Part shown: one piece after another, positions 36,612 through 48,844 of the stretch
Layout of the letters: the number at the start of each line of letters is the position of its first letter
Numbering within the stretch: the stretch's first letter is position 1
Assembly: GCA_015178975.1 (NCBI GenBank)
Contig: WHVD01000082.1
Location: forward strand, 327,810-391,809
Length of the DNA: 64,000 nt
Direction of reading: 5' to 3'
From: Hysterangium stoloniferum
Taxonomy: Eukaryota; Basidiomycota; Agaricomycetes; Hysterangiales; Hysterangiaceae
Notes under the pieces: model-generated
The model's input: the letters and a program-made list of their open reading frames with translations, nothing else
What the model was told of the DNA's origin: nothing
The model's database searches: none
Made by a program: the position numbers and the translations under genes

Positions 36612-39220
36612 GGGTTTTTATTTTTTTAAGTTATTTAGTTATACGTTAGACAAGAGGGGCGTGATTCTTACGACTGTCGAAATGTTTTGTTATGATCACG
36701 ACGTTTATGTATAAACACTAGTCTGTGTAATGGATACGAGCGGACCATGGTGGACGCTATCTGACAGTATAGTGTGCCGATATCGTCTCGCTTGAGGGAA
36801 AACTGATGGAATCACGTAAGAACCACTATTGGTTCTTAGATTTCCTACTAAATGACCAAGGGCTTGGTCATCTTTCTCGATTCTTTTTGGGGCCGCGTCC
36901 AACGACATACAGGAAATTATAGGAAGTTTGGAGGGATATGTGCCGGTACACGGGGGACGCCAGCAAGAAAAGTTAAGGTTACTGAGTTACTTATTGTAAA
37001 GAACTACATAGCAATTCCGAAACACGTATATACATACATGCTTGTATTACTCTTAATGTTTTTCTACTGAGAGAATGAGATTTGGGATATAGAATACGAA
37101 ATAGGGGAGTGCAAAATGGAGGCTTAGGAGTGAAATGTGGTGTAAACGCACCATACAACAGGTCCCAGCCCAGATACAACCACCCTCCTCCACCGCCCAT
37201 GATAGGCACCAGTGGCAGAATAATCAATGTCAAGTTAATTTTGAGAAAGACATGCTTATGTATGGATCTAATTAGTTCTGACAATTGTATGTTGAATTTA
37301 TTTCTTTTCATTAGAAGCTATGATAGCCAAGTCCTAGATGATATCTCTAGTATAAACAGTTAGCAATATGCTCTTATTAATAGGAATAAACAATTTAATT
37401 TATTGAATTCATTTCAAACTTTTAGATGTAATACAAGTAGATGTCGAGCTCGCTGTCGAAGGTGGCGTTTGAAGAAGCGCTGACACACGATGTGAGAGTG
37501 GTAATTAATGTGGTTGTGTTCATTTTGCTGATGAGTTTAGACCGATTATATTTTTGGATGGTAAAACAAAAAAAAGCTCGTATGATTAATAAGAGTTTAT
37601 AAATAAGAATACTGAGATATTCTAAAATGCGCCAAGTGCGCCCTTTTGGCAAGGCCAGGAAACGAACTCGTCGCTGCTGACGACGGGCGTTGATGTGTCA
37701 AGGTAGTGACACTGGTGAGATATTCTCCACGGCCTCGAGACACAACAGACGTAGTAAAAGTAAGAATTTTTTCTTATCTGTGTTGTATTCCCTGGAGTGT
37801 CCCATTTGGCAGTAGTGTTCCCGAAGAGGACATATTAGCCCGGTGCTACACATATGTAGGGCTAATAGATACAGGTAATCGGTATGTGCGGGGGTCCTCA
37901 GGGCAGGTCAGGGGGGATTAATGATTTAGAATCTCTGAGGCGGTTCACTTAGAGACCATCAACTCAGGCGCACGTGCCAAATTGAGTGGACAAAGTTCCA
38001 CTGTGATTGAACGTTATTAAGTTCTTCTGGGATGAAGAAATACCTTGGAGAGAGAATTCTGATTTCACTTTCAACACCCCCAGGCAGAGCATGCCAAGGA
38101 ACTGGCATCTCTTCAGCCCCACACAATCCGATTATGGAACACTGCATGTACAGGTGGATGGCAGCATACAGAACAGGTCTAGCCGCAACAAAAGCTCAAC
38201 TTGTGGTCAAAAAATACAGCTCTAAAAAGTATAAATCACATAGAGACATTCATGAGAACGTTGCATAGGTATTCGATTAATACCAGTGCTTTGCTGTACA
38301 TACGTGCCAAATTGAGCCTTGCCGGAGTCTATATCTCAGCCAGTTTTGTACCAAAAAAATACCCCTTAAGAAAATCTTTGTCAGGCAAAAGGAAACTTTT
38401 AACAAGAGAAATAAGAATCGGATTTTTTTTTGGAAGCGGTGGAATCTTTGCATAAATTTAATGATGTTTTTTAAGTGAACTCCTCCATAGCTGTCTATCA
38501 CTCTATTGTAGTTTACTATTGAGTGGTAATAGTGTTTACAATCTGCAACTGCGTACGCGACGCAACACACGTCAAAAATTGACAAGGAAAAATTCATGCT
38601 GGACAGAACAGTAGAAATAAGGCTTTATATAAAATGACATCTGGGTCAGTTGCAACGTCAATGCGAGAGAACGTCAATCATTTCAATTTGGGAGTATGCA
38701 TGCCCGATGCGTTCACTCTGGATGAGATCTGCCGGTCTTCATGTTCTGATGGAATTAGACACTGCCGCTTGGCACTGCTCCAGTGGAGTCCGATGGAAGG
38801 TTGGTAGATACCATGCGGTATTCCGTCTGGATAAATGAGAAGATGTGTCTCTATCCTGGCTAACATGGGTCACCATGGGAGCCAACTGTCAAACTTTGAC
38901 TTCGCCATGGCCCATGAGAATGTGAGAGCAGTGCACTTGCTTTAAAATGTTGAGTTTGAGCATTTCATTATTTCATTTTCTGGTCACCACGGGGTTGGAT
39001 ATGGAACTATTGCTCCAGATGAGAACAATAGATATTATGGGATATTAGGAATTAATGCAAAAAGGATGTGCATCTCTATCCTTTCTAACCAGACAAGCCG
39101 AGATCTTGCCGTGCCCAAGCTAATTTGAGTTTGAGCACTTCCTATAAGTAATCATCATATAGATGGTAGCTCTTTCATTTAGATATCGCGAGTCTCAGTA
39201 CTGTCTCTGATATAATCGCG
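36612..39220. other. Intergenic with scattered relics
   Basis: 36,612-36,830 is the transporter 3' flank, and related sequence follows the transporter-tail copies at 40,900-41,160 and 55,190-55,480. 38,460-38,720 is a diverged copy of sequence also seen at 41,340-41,660, part of the repeating unit that carries the mucin-like genes. No convincing gene was found on either strand. Confidence 0.5.
37600..37880. mobile_element. Relic of the foldback transposon family
   Basis: Diverged match to the outer right arm of the element at 21,133-23,665, in the same order: AAGGCCAGGAAACGA, a CTCGTCG..TGACGACG palindrome, GTAGTAAAAGTAAGAA, GGCTAATA and a CTACACATATGTAG palindrome. One end only is recognisable, so this is an old degraded copy. 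Confidence 0.6.
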
Positions 39221-39221
39221 C

Positions 39222-39232
39222 CTCTTTAAAAC
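39222..39232 (+). promoter_or_regulatory. Candidate core promoter motif CTCTTTAAAAC
   Basis: The motif CTCTTTAAAAC lies 124 bp upstream of the start codon. The same 11 bases occur 131 bp upstream of the second paralogue's start (42,792-42,802), in otherwise diverged sequence. The position fits a TATA-like element; function is inferred. Confidence 0.35.
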
Positions 39233-39355
39233 GGTTGCGGTAAATCATTTTCATTTTCAGCAATATGCACATATTTCCGCTCACAAGCCTTTCCCAGGAA
39301 CGTCTGATCCCCGCCCCTTGATTAATTCGTTTTCGCTCTGGTTTGACAATTTTTA

Positions 39356-40713
39356 ATGTTCCCTTTGTGGGTTGTCGCGGTTATCTGTCTCGCATCTACG
39401 CACGGAAGCAGCGCGAGAGCGGTATGGGCTTTCCGTCGCTGAAATTGCTGTTCACTGATTAATTTGTCAAGCTGGCGGACGTAACGTGTATCACAGACCG
39501 ATGGGTTTGTAATATCTATCACGCCCTCAACTTGACCATTTACTCCCCATTTTGCATAGACTTTCAATGGGAATAATGCCAGTCCATGTCAGGGTAAGTA
39601 AACTTTTCCACACATCAGAGCTGAATACAATCTGACATTGATTCAACGCAGTCGGTTCTGAGCTTCAGTCACAGTGCAACGGTGGCAGTATGTTATTATC
39701 CTCAGCTTACCCCTTCCATCATTCATACATACTTCTTCAGACTGGGATGTCACTCGATTAGCCCCAAATGCGCAATACAGTGGTCCCAACGAAGGCCAAT
39801 CAAACGTGTGTGGGTGCAGTTCGGTAATTTACTCACTCATGTCAGCCTGTGCTGTATGTCAGGCGCGGAGTTTCCCCACGTGAGCACTCGTTATAAACTT
39901 TCTAATCACAATATTTATCATTTACCATCCTGAACAGGTTGAGTCAATGGAACTTCAATTGCACACCTTCGGACATCACAATGGGTCAATTCCCTATCAA
40001 ACTCAAGCCTGGCTTATCCGTCCCTAGCTGGGCCTACCTCAATATTACAGCCGCCGACGTTTGGGACTTGTCAGCGGCACTTGCTGTCCATAATTCTGGT
40101 GCGCCGGACACTACATCACTACCCCCAGCCAGTGGAACCATATCACCCCCAGCCAACGGAACTACATCAGCAGATTTAGCTACTGGAATTACAACATCAC
40201 CCTCAGCTACAGAAGCACCTTCAGCTCCTGGAAGTACAACCTCGACCAGTACTCCGGGCAAGAAATCGAACCATGCAGGCCCGATTGCAGGTGGCGTTGT
40301 TGGTGGTGTCATAGGACTTGTCTTGATTGGCGTTGGTGCATTCGTCTTAGTGAGGCGGCACAATACCGCAGCCTCGGCCTCCAGTAGTGACAAGGAAAAG
40401 TTCGATCTGGCGGCCACCCCATCACCGTTTATCGAATACGCTTGGCTCTCTTTCCCCATGCAGAACGACTCGGAGCCACAGAAACTTTATGTAAAGCCCC
40501 CATGTTAAGACTTGACAACTCTTACTCACTTTCCATCTCCACCAGGACCCCTCGGATCCAAGTACATTTCCCAGAACTCCAGTATTTCCCACACACGTGC
40601 CTCCGTTCGCCACCCCCGATGGTGTATCTACAGGCTATCACCCCCAAAACCCTCTGTCATTACTCCCCGAAAGTGGACCCAGTGGACGGTATACAGGTGT
40701 TCCTGAGATATAA
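39356..40713 (+). CDS. Mucin-like single-pass membrane protein, paralogue 1
   Basis: Exons 39,356-39,421; 39,472-39,504; 39,560-39,593; 39,652-39,687; 39,741-39,879; 39,938-40,490; 40,546-40,713, giving 342 aa with phases closed. Order: signal peptide (MFPLWVVAVICLASTHGSSA), a cysteine-rich ectodomain (SNVCGCSSVIYSLMSACAVC), a SQWNFNCT...VPSWAYLN module, a Ser/Thr/Pro-rich stalk of about 60 aa, a transmembrane helix near residues 216-242 (AGGVVGGVIGLVLIGVGAF) and a cytoplasmic tail ending GRYTGVPEI. This layout is common in Agaricomycete surface proteins of unknown role, perhaps wall sensing or adhesion (inference). Two related genes follow downstream. Confidence 0.85.
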
Positions 40714-40727
40714 GGATCTTCTCAGTG

Positions 40728-41165
40728 ATGGAAGGACACCCTGCAATTACCATGCGCGACGCGCTCATCTTTGACGGCGCCGTCATCGCGGGGGTGATTG
40801 TGTTCATGGTGCTCTTTCGAGGAATGCAGGTGCGAAGGCAAGACGGCGTTGCGGTGCAGGGGAAGGAGGTTGAGGAGGGAGCCGCAGTAGTGGTGTTTCA
40901 ATTTGTTTTTAGCTATATGTTGGAAAGGGAGGTAGTTCATACCATTGTTGAAATGTATTACCACCTAGCGATTTGTGTGTATAAACGTTAATACTGTTGC
41001 CACCACCCACCCACGAATTTTTGGCCTGCGTTTTCGGCTGGTACAATAATAGATGCGAGCGGACCTTGGTGGACGCGATTTGACAGATAAAAAATACCGC
41101 GTGCCGATAATTGTTCCGCTTGAGGGAAAACTGATGGAATCATGTCCTTAATTATTAGATTTCCT
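40728..41165 (+). pseudogene. 3' end fragment of the MFS transporter behind paralogue 1
   Basis: Encodes MRDALIFDGAVIAGVIVFM and continues to the Arg-Gln-Asp-rich tail of transporter exon 12, then matches its 3' flank (GCGAGCGGAC..TGGTGGACGC). No other transporter exon is present, so it is a passenger fragment. The same fusion of mucin-gene end plus transporter tail recurs after paralogue 3. Confidence 0.88.
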
Positions 41166-42791
41166 GCTGTGAAGATGCACGTGTCGCTGTCACGCAAACC
41201 GAGTATAGTAGAAGACCCAATCGCGCAAGTCTGGCTAGGATAGTGTGTTTGGGCTTATGATAATCGTGTCAGCGGCTGTCTACCAATCGGACAGTGAGCC
41301 TTGGCGTGGGCATGAAAGGGGTCCTCCGCCTGACGGAACGGGCATCGATCACTCTTTATGTAATTGTAATTTTCTATCAGGTGGTAATAGTGGTTATTAT
41401 CCGCAACCGGGTACGCGACACAACACTTGTCAATCATTGTTGAGGAAAAATTCCTGCTGACAGAACATTCCATATATAGATATATATTGGGAACTTGCGC
41501 AGAGCACAGTAGATATAAGACTTTATAACGTTACTTACAAAAGTGAATCCGTGTATCTATTGAAGATAAGCAGTCCGGGTAAAGCGTCGGGTCAATTGCA
41601 AGATAATAGAGAGAGTCGATCAATTTAATTTTGGGAATTAAGTGTGCGTGTCCATGCATTCACTTTACATGATATCTTTCAACCCTTATTTAATCCCCAA
41701 CGATGGTGCCACAATCTCAAGTGACTGGATATTGTGCTCGAATCGTTTAGATAGTTGTCATTAAAAACCAAATAACTTGAAATTCACTTCTTTTTTTGGT
41801 TTCGATGCCTATCTCCAGTAGGAAGATGTCGGAGAAATAGAACATTCTCCTGAACAGGTGCTGAAGCGGCCTGATTAGGCCTTAGCTATCTCAATTTTAA
41901 AACCCTCGACGTTTGGGATCTTCAGAGGCGCTGTCTGTCCATAATTCGGGTGCGCCGGACATTGCAGCAATAGATCCAGCAACTGGAACTCGAATGTGTG
42001 AGCAACGTCCGTTGTTTGGCACCGATCCAAGGATCCTTATGTAAACGCATAACGGTCTACTCTCGAGATAGTATCTTGTACTATATCGGGTTTTGTGCCT
42101 GCGATCATAATCGCCTGTCATCACCCAAAAAGCCGTGCTTCTAACAAACCGACGAACTGAACCTTGACGGGACAACGGTTCGTCGATTATCTTAATATTT
42201 AGAACTTATGTCGGTTTCTATTATATCGGTTCGACGGCGATTATTTCAATTTGGGGGACGAAGGATCCATGCCCAACACATTCACTCTACATTAAATCTG
42301 CCAATCATTCAACCCTTATTTTCCAAGGAGTGTTGGATTGTTTTTTAACAATTCACAACCTAGAATCTTCTATAAAGAACCAAAAATAACTAGAAACTCA
42401 TTTTGGGAAGATTGATTAATTTTTTCCCTTTCGATGCCTATTTCTCGCCCGAAGACTCAGGTCCCGTGGGTGACAGGTCTTTACTAAACCACATTCTGAT
42501 GAACGTAGATACAGCGGGACTGCGCCATTTAGGAATTTTGATAGATTCTATGCGATATTTTGTTTGAATAAACGTTGAATAGACGAGAAGTGTATCCATC
42601 ATGCCTACCATATGCGATCATGAGCCTTGTCACACTTGTTTGAGCCATGAGATTGTCGATCATACGAGCCGTGGGCTAGGCAAAAATTTTAAGTTTGAGA
42701 AGTAACTATATAGTTGTAGAGTGTTTTACTTACCTATTGTGACTTTCGAGAACTTGTCCTCGATAGAACTGACTTTACAATTTAGTTGCCT
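41166..42791. other. Intergenic with a mucin-gene relic
   Basis: Mostly noncoding. 41,340-41,660 and 42,230-42,340 repeat upstream sequences seen at 38,460-38,720. The only coding relic recognised is at 41,906-41,990. Confidence 0.5.
41906..41990 (+). pseudogene. Fragment of a fourth mucin-like gene (exon 6 piece)
   Basis: ACGTTTGGGATCTTCAGAGG through CAACTGGAACTC matches the DVWD..ALAVHNSGAPD stretch of exon 6 in the paralogues, with a frameshift. Nothing else of the gene remains. It shows the array once had, or captured, another copy. Confidence 0.7.
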
Positions 42792-42932
42792 CTCTTTAAA
42801 ACATTTTGCGGTCAGACACTTTTAACAATCTGCACTTGTTCCCGCTATACCAGGTCAAACAAGCCTTTGGCAGGAGCGATTTGGTGGCAAACCATTCATC
42901 TAACTCGTTTTCGCTCTCGTTGACAACTTCTT

Positions 42933-44320
42933 ATGCTCTCTTTGTGGGTTGTCGCGGGTGTAGCTCTCGCATCTACACACCGAAGCATTGCGACGGCGGT
43001 ACGCGCCTCTGTGGCTGAAAATAACTTCCCACTGATTGATGTTATTAAGACGACCAATGTAAATTGTACTGCAGACCGATGGGTCAGTAATATTCATTCT
43101 AACTCGACTTGTGACTTTACGTGCCATTTTATATAGACTTACAATCAAGAGAATTTCAGTCCATGTCTGGGTAAGTAAAATTTTCCACAATTCAAATCTA
43201 AATACAATCTCAGCTTGATTCAATGTAGTGGCTTCTGCGCTTCAGGCAGCGTGCAACGGTGGCAGTATGTTCTTTTTCTCATTTTTCCCCTTAAGACCAT
43301 TTACACAGGTATTCTCCAGGCTGGAATATCCCTCCATTAGACCCAGATACATATTATACTGGTCCCTATCAAGGCGAATCAAACAAATGTATATGCAGTA
43401 CGGTGCTTTACTCGCTCATCTCAGCCTGTGGTACATGTCAGGGACGCAATATCTCGACGTAAGCACTCATTACGGATATTTCAATTACCTATTCATTTAT
43501 CATTTACCATCCTTAACAGGTGGAGTCAATGGAGCCTAAACTGCACAGCTTCAGACATCGCCATCCGCCAATTCCTCGTCACAATCCCGCCCGGTTTATC
43601 CATCCCTAGCTGGGCTTACCTCGATGTTACAAGCCTCGACGTTTGGGACCCATCAGCAGCTCTTATTTCCCATAATTCCGGCGCACCGGACAGTACAGTA
43701 GCAGCTTCAGCAACTGGAACTCTAGCATCAGCTGGAACTCTGACGTCAATTGGAACTCTGGCATCAGTTGGAACTCTGGCGTCAACTGGAACTCCAACGT
43801 CAACTGGAACTCCAACGTCAACTGGAACTCCGCACAAGAAATCGAACCAGACTGGCGCGATTGTAGGAGGTGTTGTAGGAGGTGTTGTAGGAGGTGTTGT
43901 AGGACTTGCCTTGATTGCCATGACTGTGTATGCCTTAATGAGGTGGCGCAATACCACACCCCAAGTGTCCACGCCCCAAATTTCCAGTGGTGATGGAGAA
44001 AAGTCTGCTCTGGCGGTCAGCGCATCCTCTGGCGGATTCCCCTCGCCAATTGTCCCAATGCAGACTGAGCCATGGAATTATTATGTAAAGCCTTCGGTGC
44101 TATGACTTTTCCTATAACTCACTTTCATCCTCACCAGAATCCTTCTGATCCCAGTACATTTACCAACGCTTCTGCTCCAACGCTCCCCTCATACGCGCCT
44201 GCGGTCGTCTCCTCTGGCAACGTAGCTGCATACTATCATCCGCAGAATCCCGGGGCATTACCCACCAACGGCAGTCTCAGCGGACAGTATAGAGGGGTTC
44301 CTGAGCTATATGAACCTTAA
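42933..44320 (+). CDS. Mucin-like single-pass membrane protein, paralogue 2
   Basis: Exons 42,933-42,998; 43,050-43,082; 43,137-43,170; 43,229-43,264; 43,320-43,458; 43,520-44,084; 44,138-44,320, giving 351 aa. Exons 1-5 have exactly the same lengths as in paralogue 1 (66, 33, 34, 36, 139 nt). Signal peptide MLSLWVVAGVALASTHRSIA; cysteine motif NKCICSTVLYSLISACGTC; WSQWSLNCTAS and IPSWAYLD module. The stalk is made of short GTL/GTP-type repeats (ASAGTLTSIGTLASVGT), followed by VVGGVVGLALIAMTVYAL and a tail ending QYRGVPELYEP. The stalk differs in sequence and repeat type from paralogues 1 and 3. Likely exported and O-glycosylated; function unknown. Confidence 0.85.
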
Positions 44321-46104
44321 CGGTGATCGAGTGGTCATCCCGTCTTTAGTCCATTGGTGATTGAAGGCGAGGCAAGGGCAATCACCCCTAACTTGCACTG
44401 TACCGTTAACCCTTATCTCCACTTACTCACAACGGTTGACTTTAATATTTTGGCTCTCTTTATGAACTCTTTGGAGCTATACCGTGATCTAAACCCCTTC
44501 GCTATTGTTAGGACAATCTATGGCGTTCTTGACTTGGTTGATAGATACAAAAAACCGTCATATGTATTTGTGTAGATGGCTTAACTCATCGTATTCAATG
44601 TTCAGGTATAATTGTCTTTGTGTCCTTCAAGAGGCGCCGCACCCATGAGGCTTGAAGCCGGATCCATGACTCCCCCGGTCCGGTATAGACTCATTCTTGA
44701 ATTCATACGGTCTACTCTCGACGGTTATATCGCACAGAGGATTTGGAAACAAAAAGGGCATGAACATAGCACCGTATACCGTGAGCTGCATAGGAAAGCC
44801 GCGTGCATGGCACTCCACCGCTTGCAATATCCCGATTAAAAGACTTCAACACTTTAATGATTGATATCATCGCCGAAGCGACTTAGCAATCTATGTGTGA
44901 AGTGGTCCCTCTGATCAGCGATCATGATGCAGAGCACGTGAAGGTATACACTAGAAGTCTTGTAAAATTAGCCAACGAAGTGTGATTTCACGCTATCTTT
45001 GGAATATATATTTGTGGTGTGTCTATGTATGCATTGAAGGCTTCCGTCGACGGCTCCCTGACCTGTATTAAAGCACTTATAGTGGACTGTAAATTTCACT
45101 TCGAATCTTTCGGGCCCAACAAAAGTACTGGAGAAGAGATTTGAAAAAATATTATGTCATTCAATTTACATGATATCATTTCGTTAGCAGGAATGCAGGA
45201 GGATAATACAGAGGAGCCACGGGTGCTTTTGGATGATAAAAATGATGTCTTTTGCTAATTGCGTGCATAGCAAATAAAGCGTTGGTTAACATCGCTGGTC
45301 CGCCACATCAAATTCATATTTATTGGCAACGAATCCAATCTAATGACCATATTGAAAATTTTAGGGCCACATCAATCATCACTCATTAGAAAGCCTAAAA
45401 CTTGAGTAAATATATTTAACTACTCGTATACACTGATTCTCAATCATAGCAGAGCTAGCCGGTCTAGGGGAACTATTTATCTAATAAATACCTCATCTAG
45501 TCTAATCACCTACCAACCTAGTAGCTGTACACGCATTCCTGATGGTGTGTCTGGTCTGGTGCACTTCCAATGCGAGAGAACATCAATCATTCGCCCCATA
45601 ATTTCCAACGAGTGCCAAATTGCCAATAGTACTGTCATAACATTACGCAACTTGGTTTGGTATCATCTTGTCAAATTATTTAACAATTTACCGCTTCCAT
45701 GGGTCTAAAATAATTCTAAATCCACTTTGAGATGATTTGGCTGCCATTCATGTAAGTGAGAAGCCACTGCACATCCTTTCACCTGTCATGCAATTGAATA
45801 TGGCGCCACTCCAGCGCACTCCATTTTGGGTCCGATCAATAGAACTTTGATTATAATGCGAGAGTTTGCTTTTTAATGAAAAAATAATTATGTGTTATCA
45901 TGTGTAACTTCTTTCAGCGATGACAATGCAAGCAATCTCGTGATGGGATCGTGGAAGCCTTGCACGAGCTGTAAACTTTGAGTTTGAGCAGGTCCCACAA
46001 GGAAGTACATATATAGAGGGTTCTTTATCTTTAACATGGTTCTACTCTAGCAGCCCTTAACAAGAACGAACTGGGCAGATCTTTATTCGTTTTCGCTCTC
46101 TTTC
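44321..46104. other. Intergenic, no gene seen
   Basis: About 1.8 kb upstream of paralogue 3. It has short open frames only, none with splice-compatible coding character. Segments near 45,560-46,000 loosely repeat the upstream sequences of the other paralogues (for example GCGAGAGAACATCAATCATT). Confidence 0.5.
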
Positions 46105-47451
46105 ATGTTCTCTGTGTGGACTCTCGCAATTGTAGCTCTTGCATTTCCATACCTCAGCAGTGCGACAGCGGTATGTGCTACTGTTGCTTAGAATAATTTA
46201 TCACTAAGACTTATTGTCAAGACGACCACTGTGGCTTGTATTGCAGCTCAATGGGTCTTTAATGCTCATTGTGGCTTAACTTGTATACTTACGTGCCCAT
46301 TTTATAGACTTATAATCAGGAGAATTTAAGTCCATGTCTGGGTAAGCTAACTCTTCTACAGGTCTCCAACTGAGGTTGATTCAATGCAGTTGCCTCTGTT
46401 CTTGAGGCAGCATGCGTTGGTGGCAGTATGTTTTTATTCCAATGTGACCCCTTGAGTCATTCACACAGGTTTTGGTCTCTTTCAGCCTTGAATATCGATC
46501 CATTAGGGACAGATGCGTTTTATATTGGTCCCTCCGCAGACGGATCAAACAAGTGTATATGCAGTACAGTGGTTTACTCCCTCATCTCAGCCTGTGCTCT
46601 ATGTCAGGAGAAAGGTTTCATCAAGTAAGCAAATTTCTAACCACAACACTCACTTCTCATTATCATCTTAAACAGGTGGAGTCAATGGCGCCTGGATTGT
46701 GCTGCCTCGGACATCACAATTGGTCAAATCCCCATCACAATCCCACAGCCTATATCCGTCCCTAGCTGGGCCTACCTCAATGTCACAATCACCGATGATT
46801 GGGACTCGTCAGCGGCACTTGCTGTCCATAATTCTAGTGCGCCGGACACTACATCACTACCCCCAGCCACTGGAACCACATCACCCCCAGCCAACGGAAC
46901 TACATCAGCAGATTTAGCTACTGGAATTACAACATCACCCTCAGCTACAGAAGCACCTTTAGCTCCTGGAAGTACAACCTCGACCAGTACTCCGGGCAAG
47001 AAATCGAACCATGCAGGCCCGATTGCAGGTGGCGTTATTGGTGGTGTCATAGGATTTGTCTTGATTGGCGTTGGTGCATTCGTCTTAGTGAGGCGGAGAA
47101 ATACCGCAGCCTCGGCCTCCAGTAGTGATACGGAAAAGTTCGATCTGGCGGCCAGCCCACCACCATTTATGGAATACGCATGGCTCCCTTTCCCCATGCA
47201 GACCGACTCGCAGCCACAGAAACTTTATGTAAAGCCCCCATGTTAAGACTTGACAACTCTTACTCACTTTCCATCTCCACCAGGACCCCTCGGATCCAAG
47301 TACATTTCCCAGAACTCCAGTATTTCCCACACACGTGCCTCCGCTCGCCGCCCCCGATGGTGTAGCTACAGGCTATCACCCCCAAAACCCTCTGTCATTA
47401 CTCCCCGAAAGTGGACCCAGTGGACGGTATACAGGTGCTCCTGAGATATAA
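46105..47451 (+). CDS. Mucin-like single-pass membrane protein, paralogue 3 (chimeric)
   Basis: Exons 46,105-46,170; 46,222-46,254; 46,308-46,341; 46,390-46,425; 46,486-46,624; 46,676-47,228; 47,284-47,451, giving 342 aa with phases closed. Signal peptide MFSVWTLAIVALAFPYLSSA; NKCICSTVVYSLISACALC; VPSWAYLN; Ser/Thr/Pro stalk; helix AGGVIGGVIGFVLIGVGAF; tail ending GRYTGAPEI. Exons 1-5 resemble paralogue 2, whereas from about 46,808 the sequence is near-identical to paralogue 1 (from about 40,070), including introns and 3' flank. It is therefore a recombinant or the product of gene conversion. The region just after the stop is interrupted by the 7.1 kb insertion. Confidence 0.85.
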
Positions 47452-47492
47452 GGATCTTCTCAGTGATGGAAGGACTAAAGACGTTTAAGTAT

Positions 47493-47612
47493 CTCAGCGA
47501 ATAAACGTTCGCTATATTATACAATACCTAAAGACGTTTAAGTACTATATACATAGATAAGTTTTGTTTCGTGAGAGGCAATAAACATATCACTTACTTC
47601 GCCAGATTTACC
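47493..47612 (+). repeat. Left subterminal motifs of the 7.1 kb element
   Basis: At 47,493 is CTCAGCGAATAAACGTTCGC, nearly palindromic, and at 47,602-47,612 is CCAGATTTACC followed by a GC-rich block. TAAAGACGTTTAAGTA occurs twice (47,476 and about 47,530). The palindrome recurs in the same orientation near the right end and the CCAGATTTACC motif recurs inverted. Confidence 0.6.
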
Positions 47613-48844
47613 GCGGCGCGGGGGGGGTGCGCCGCGTGGTCGGGTGGTGACGCGAGTCGGCTCGAGTCAGGTGGCCGGCCGCCTTACCCGACCACCCGGC
47701 GCACCCCGCCACGGCCCACCCCGCACACGTGACCTGGTTTCAAAAACGAACCCCCCTCGTTCCCCTACGCACACCGCCCTCCGTCCTGTCCGTCCTGTCT
47801 TGCTCTCGGGGCCGGCCTGCTGGACCCGATGTGAGCGTCCTCACTCATCCCCTCGTTCCCCACCACACACACCGCCCTCCGTCTCTCGCGGCTCTCTCTC
47901 TCTCTCTCTCTCCCTTCTCTCTCGGCGGCCTGGCGGCTCTCCCTCTCTCTCCCTCCCTTGGCCTGGCTCTCTCCCTCTCCCTCTCTCTCTCTCTCAGCCT
48001 GGCTCTCTCTCTCTCTCTCTCCCTCCCTCTCCCTCTCCTTGGGGCCTTCAGGTGCAGGTGAGCCAGACATCCTCGAACATTATGACACGAACTCATATTG
48101 GCTTTCACCCAAGCCAGCTTACTCTTCACCAAAAACAACTCTCCTCTCGTTTAAGCAACTTGAACACATAATTGCACCATGTCTGCTGAGCAGCCAAGGT
48201 TCTCCTCCCCGCCTCAGCCCCAAATGCGGCGGAGCTAATCACGGATGGCTGAAGACTTTCCACACATTCTCTCGTTCACATCGTTAGTGCGTACTTTCTC
48301 GTTTAAGCAACCATGCACACTCCACATGGTCTCCTTTTCTACAGGCTGTACTTGACTACTTGAGCCACACCCCATCTTCAACTCGCCCGGTTTCTTTGGT
48401 CCTATTTGTCGATGAGAAATGCGTTTGCTTTTGCCAGCCAGTGATGAGTGATTATCTGCTTTGATTATTATGCCGATTACTGATCTCTCTCCCTTTTTTC
48501 TTCCTCCTGGTGTTTTTGGGTTTCCACTTCCGCTCCCCTCCACTCGCTCCACTCGCTCCCCTTGCCGCTACTGCGCCCTCCTCTCCAATCCAACCCCACC
48601 TTCAACCTGCCTTAGTGAGCGCGCGCGCCCCCCTTTCCCCCCTCAACCAAACTTTTATCGTCGTGGTACATAATCGATTGTTTTGTCCGTATATTAAAAT
48701 AGTATAAATAAATTCGGATTGAAACGGCTTGTGTTTGTGACTGGGTGTATAAAATTGACACTGAGACTGAAATGACTTAGTGTAATATAATGATTGAAAC
48801 GATGGGTGGCGTTGTTGTGTATATCATGTCATGAATTTTTATTT
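47613..48844. other. GC-rich and CT-microsatellite region, no gene
   Basis: 47,620-47,720 is very GC-rich with imperfect inverted repeats (GGTCGGGTGG / CCACCCGGCG). 47,880-48,050 is a long (CT)n/(CCCT)n tract whose Ser/Leu/Pro-only frames are artefacts. 48,050-48,844 is the 3' side of the recombinase gene with no separate gene seen. Confidence 0.6.

Noticed and set aside
44354-44839. Small open frames after the second mucin-like gene
   Set aside because: No splice continuity, no homologous frame in the paralogous flanks, and atypical composition.
47644-48287. Ser/Leu/Pro-rich frames over the CT-rich tract, both strands
   Set aside because: Low-complexity (CT)n microsatellite; no start context, domain or splice support.
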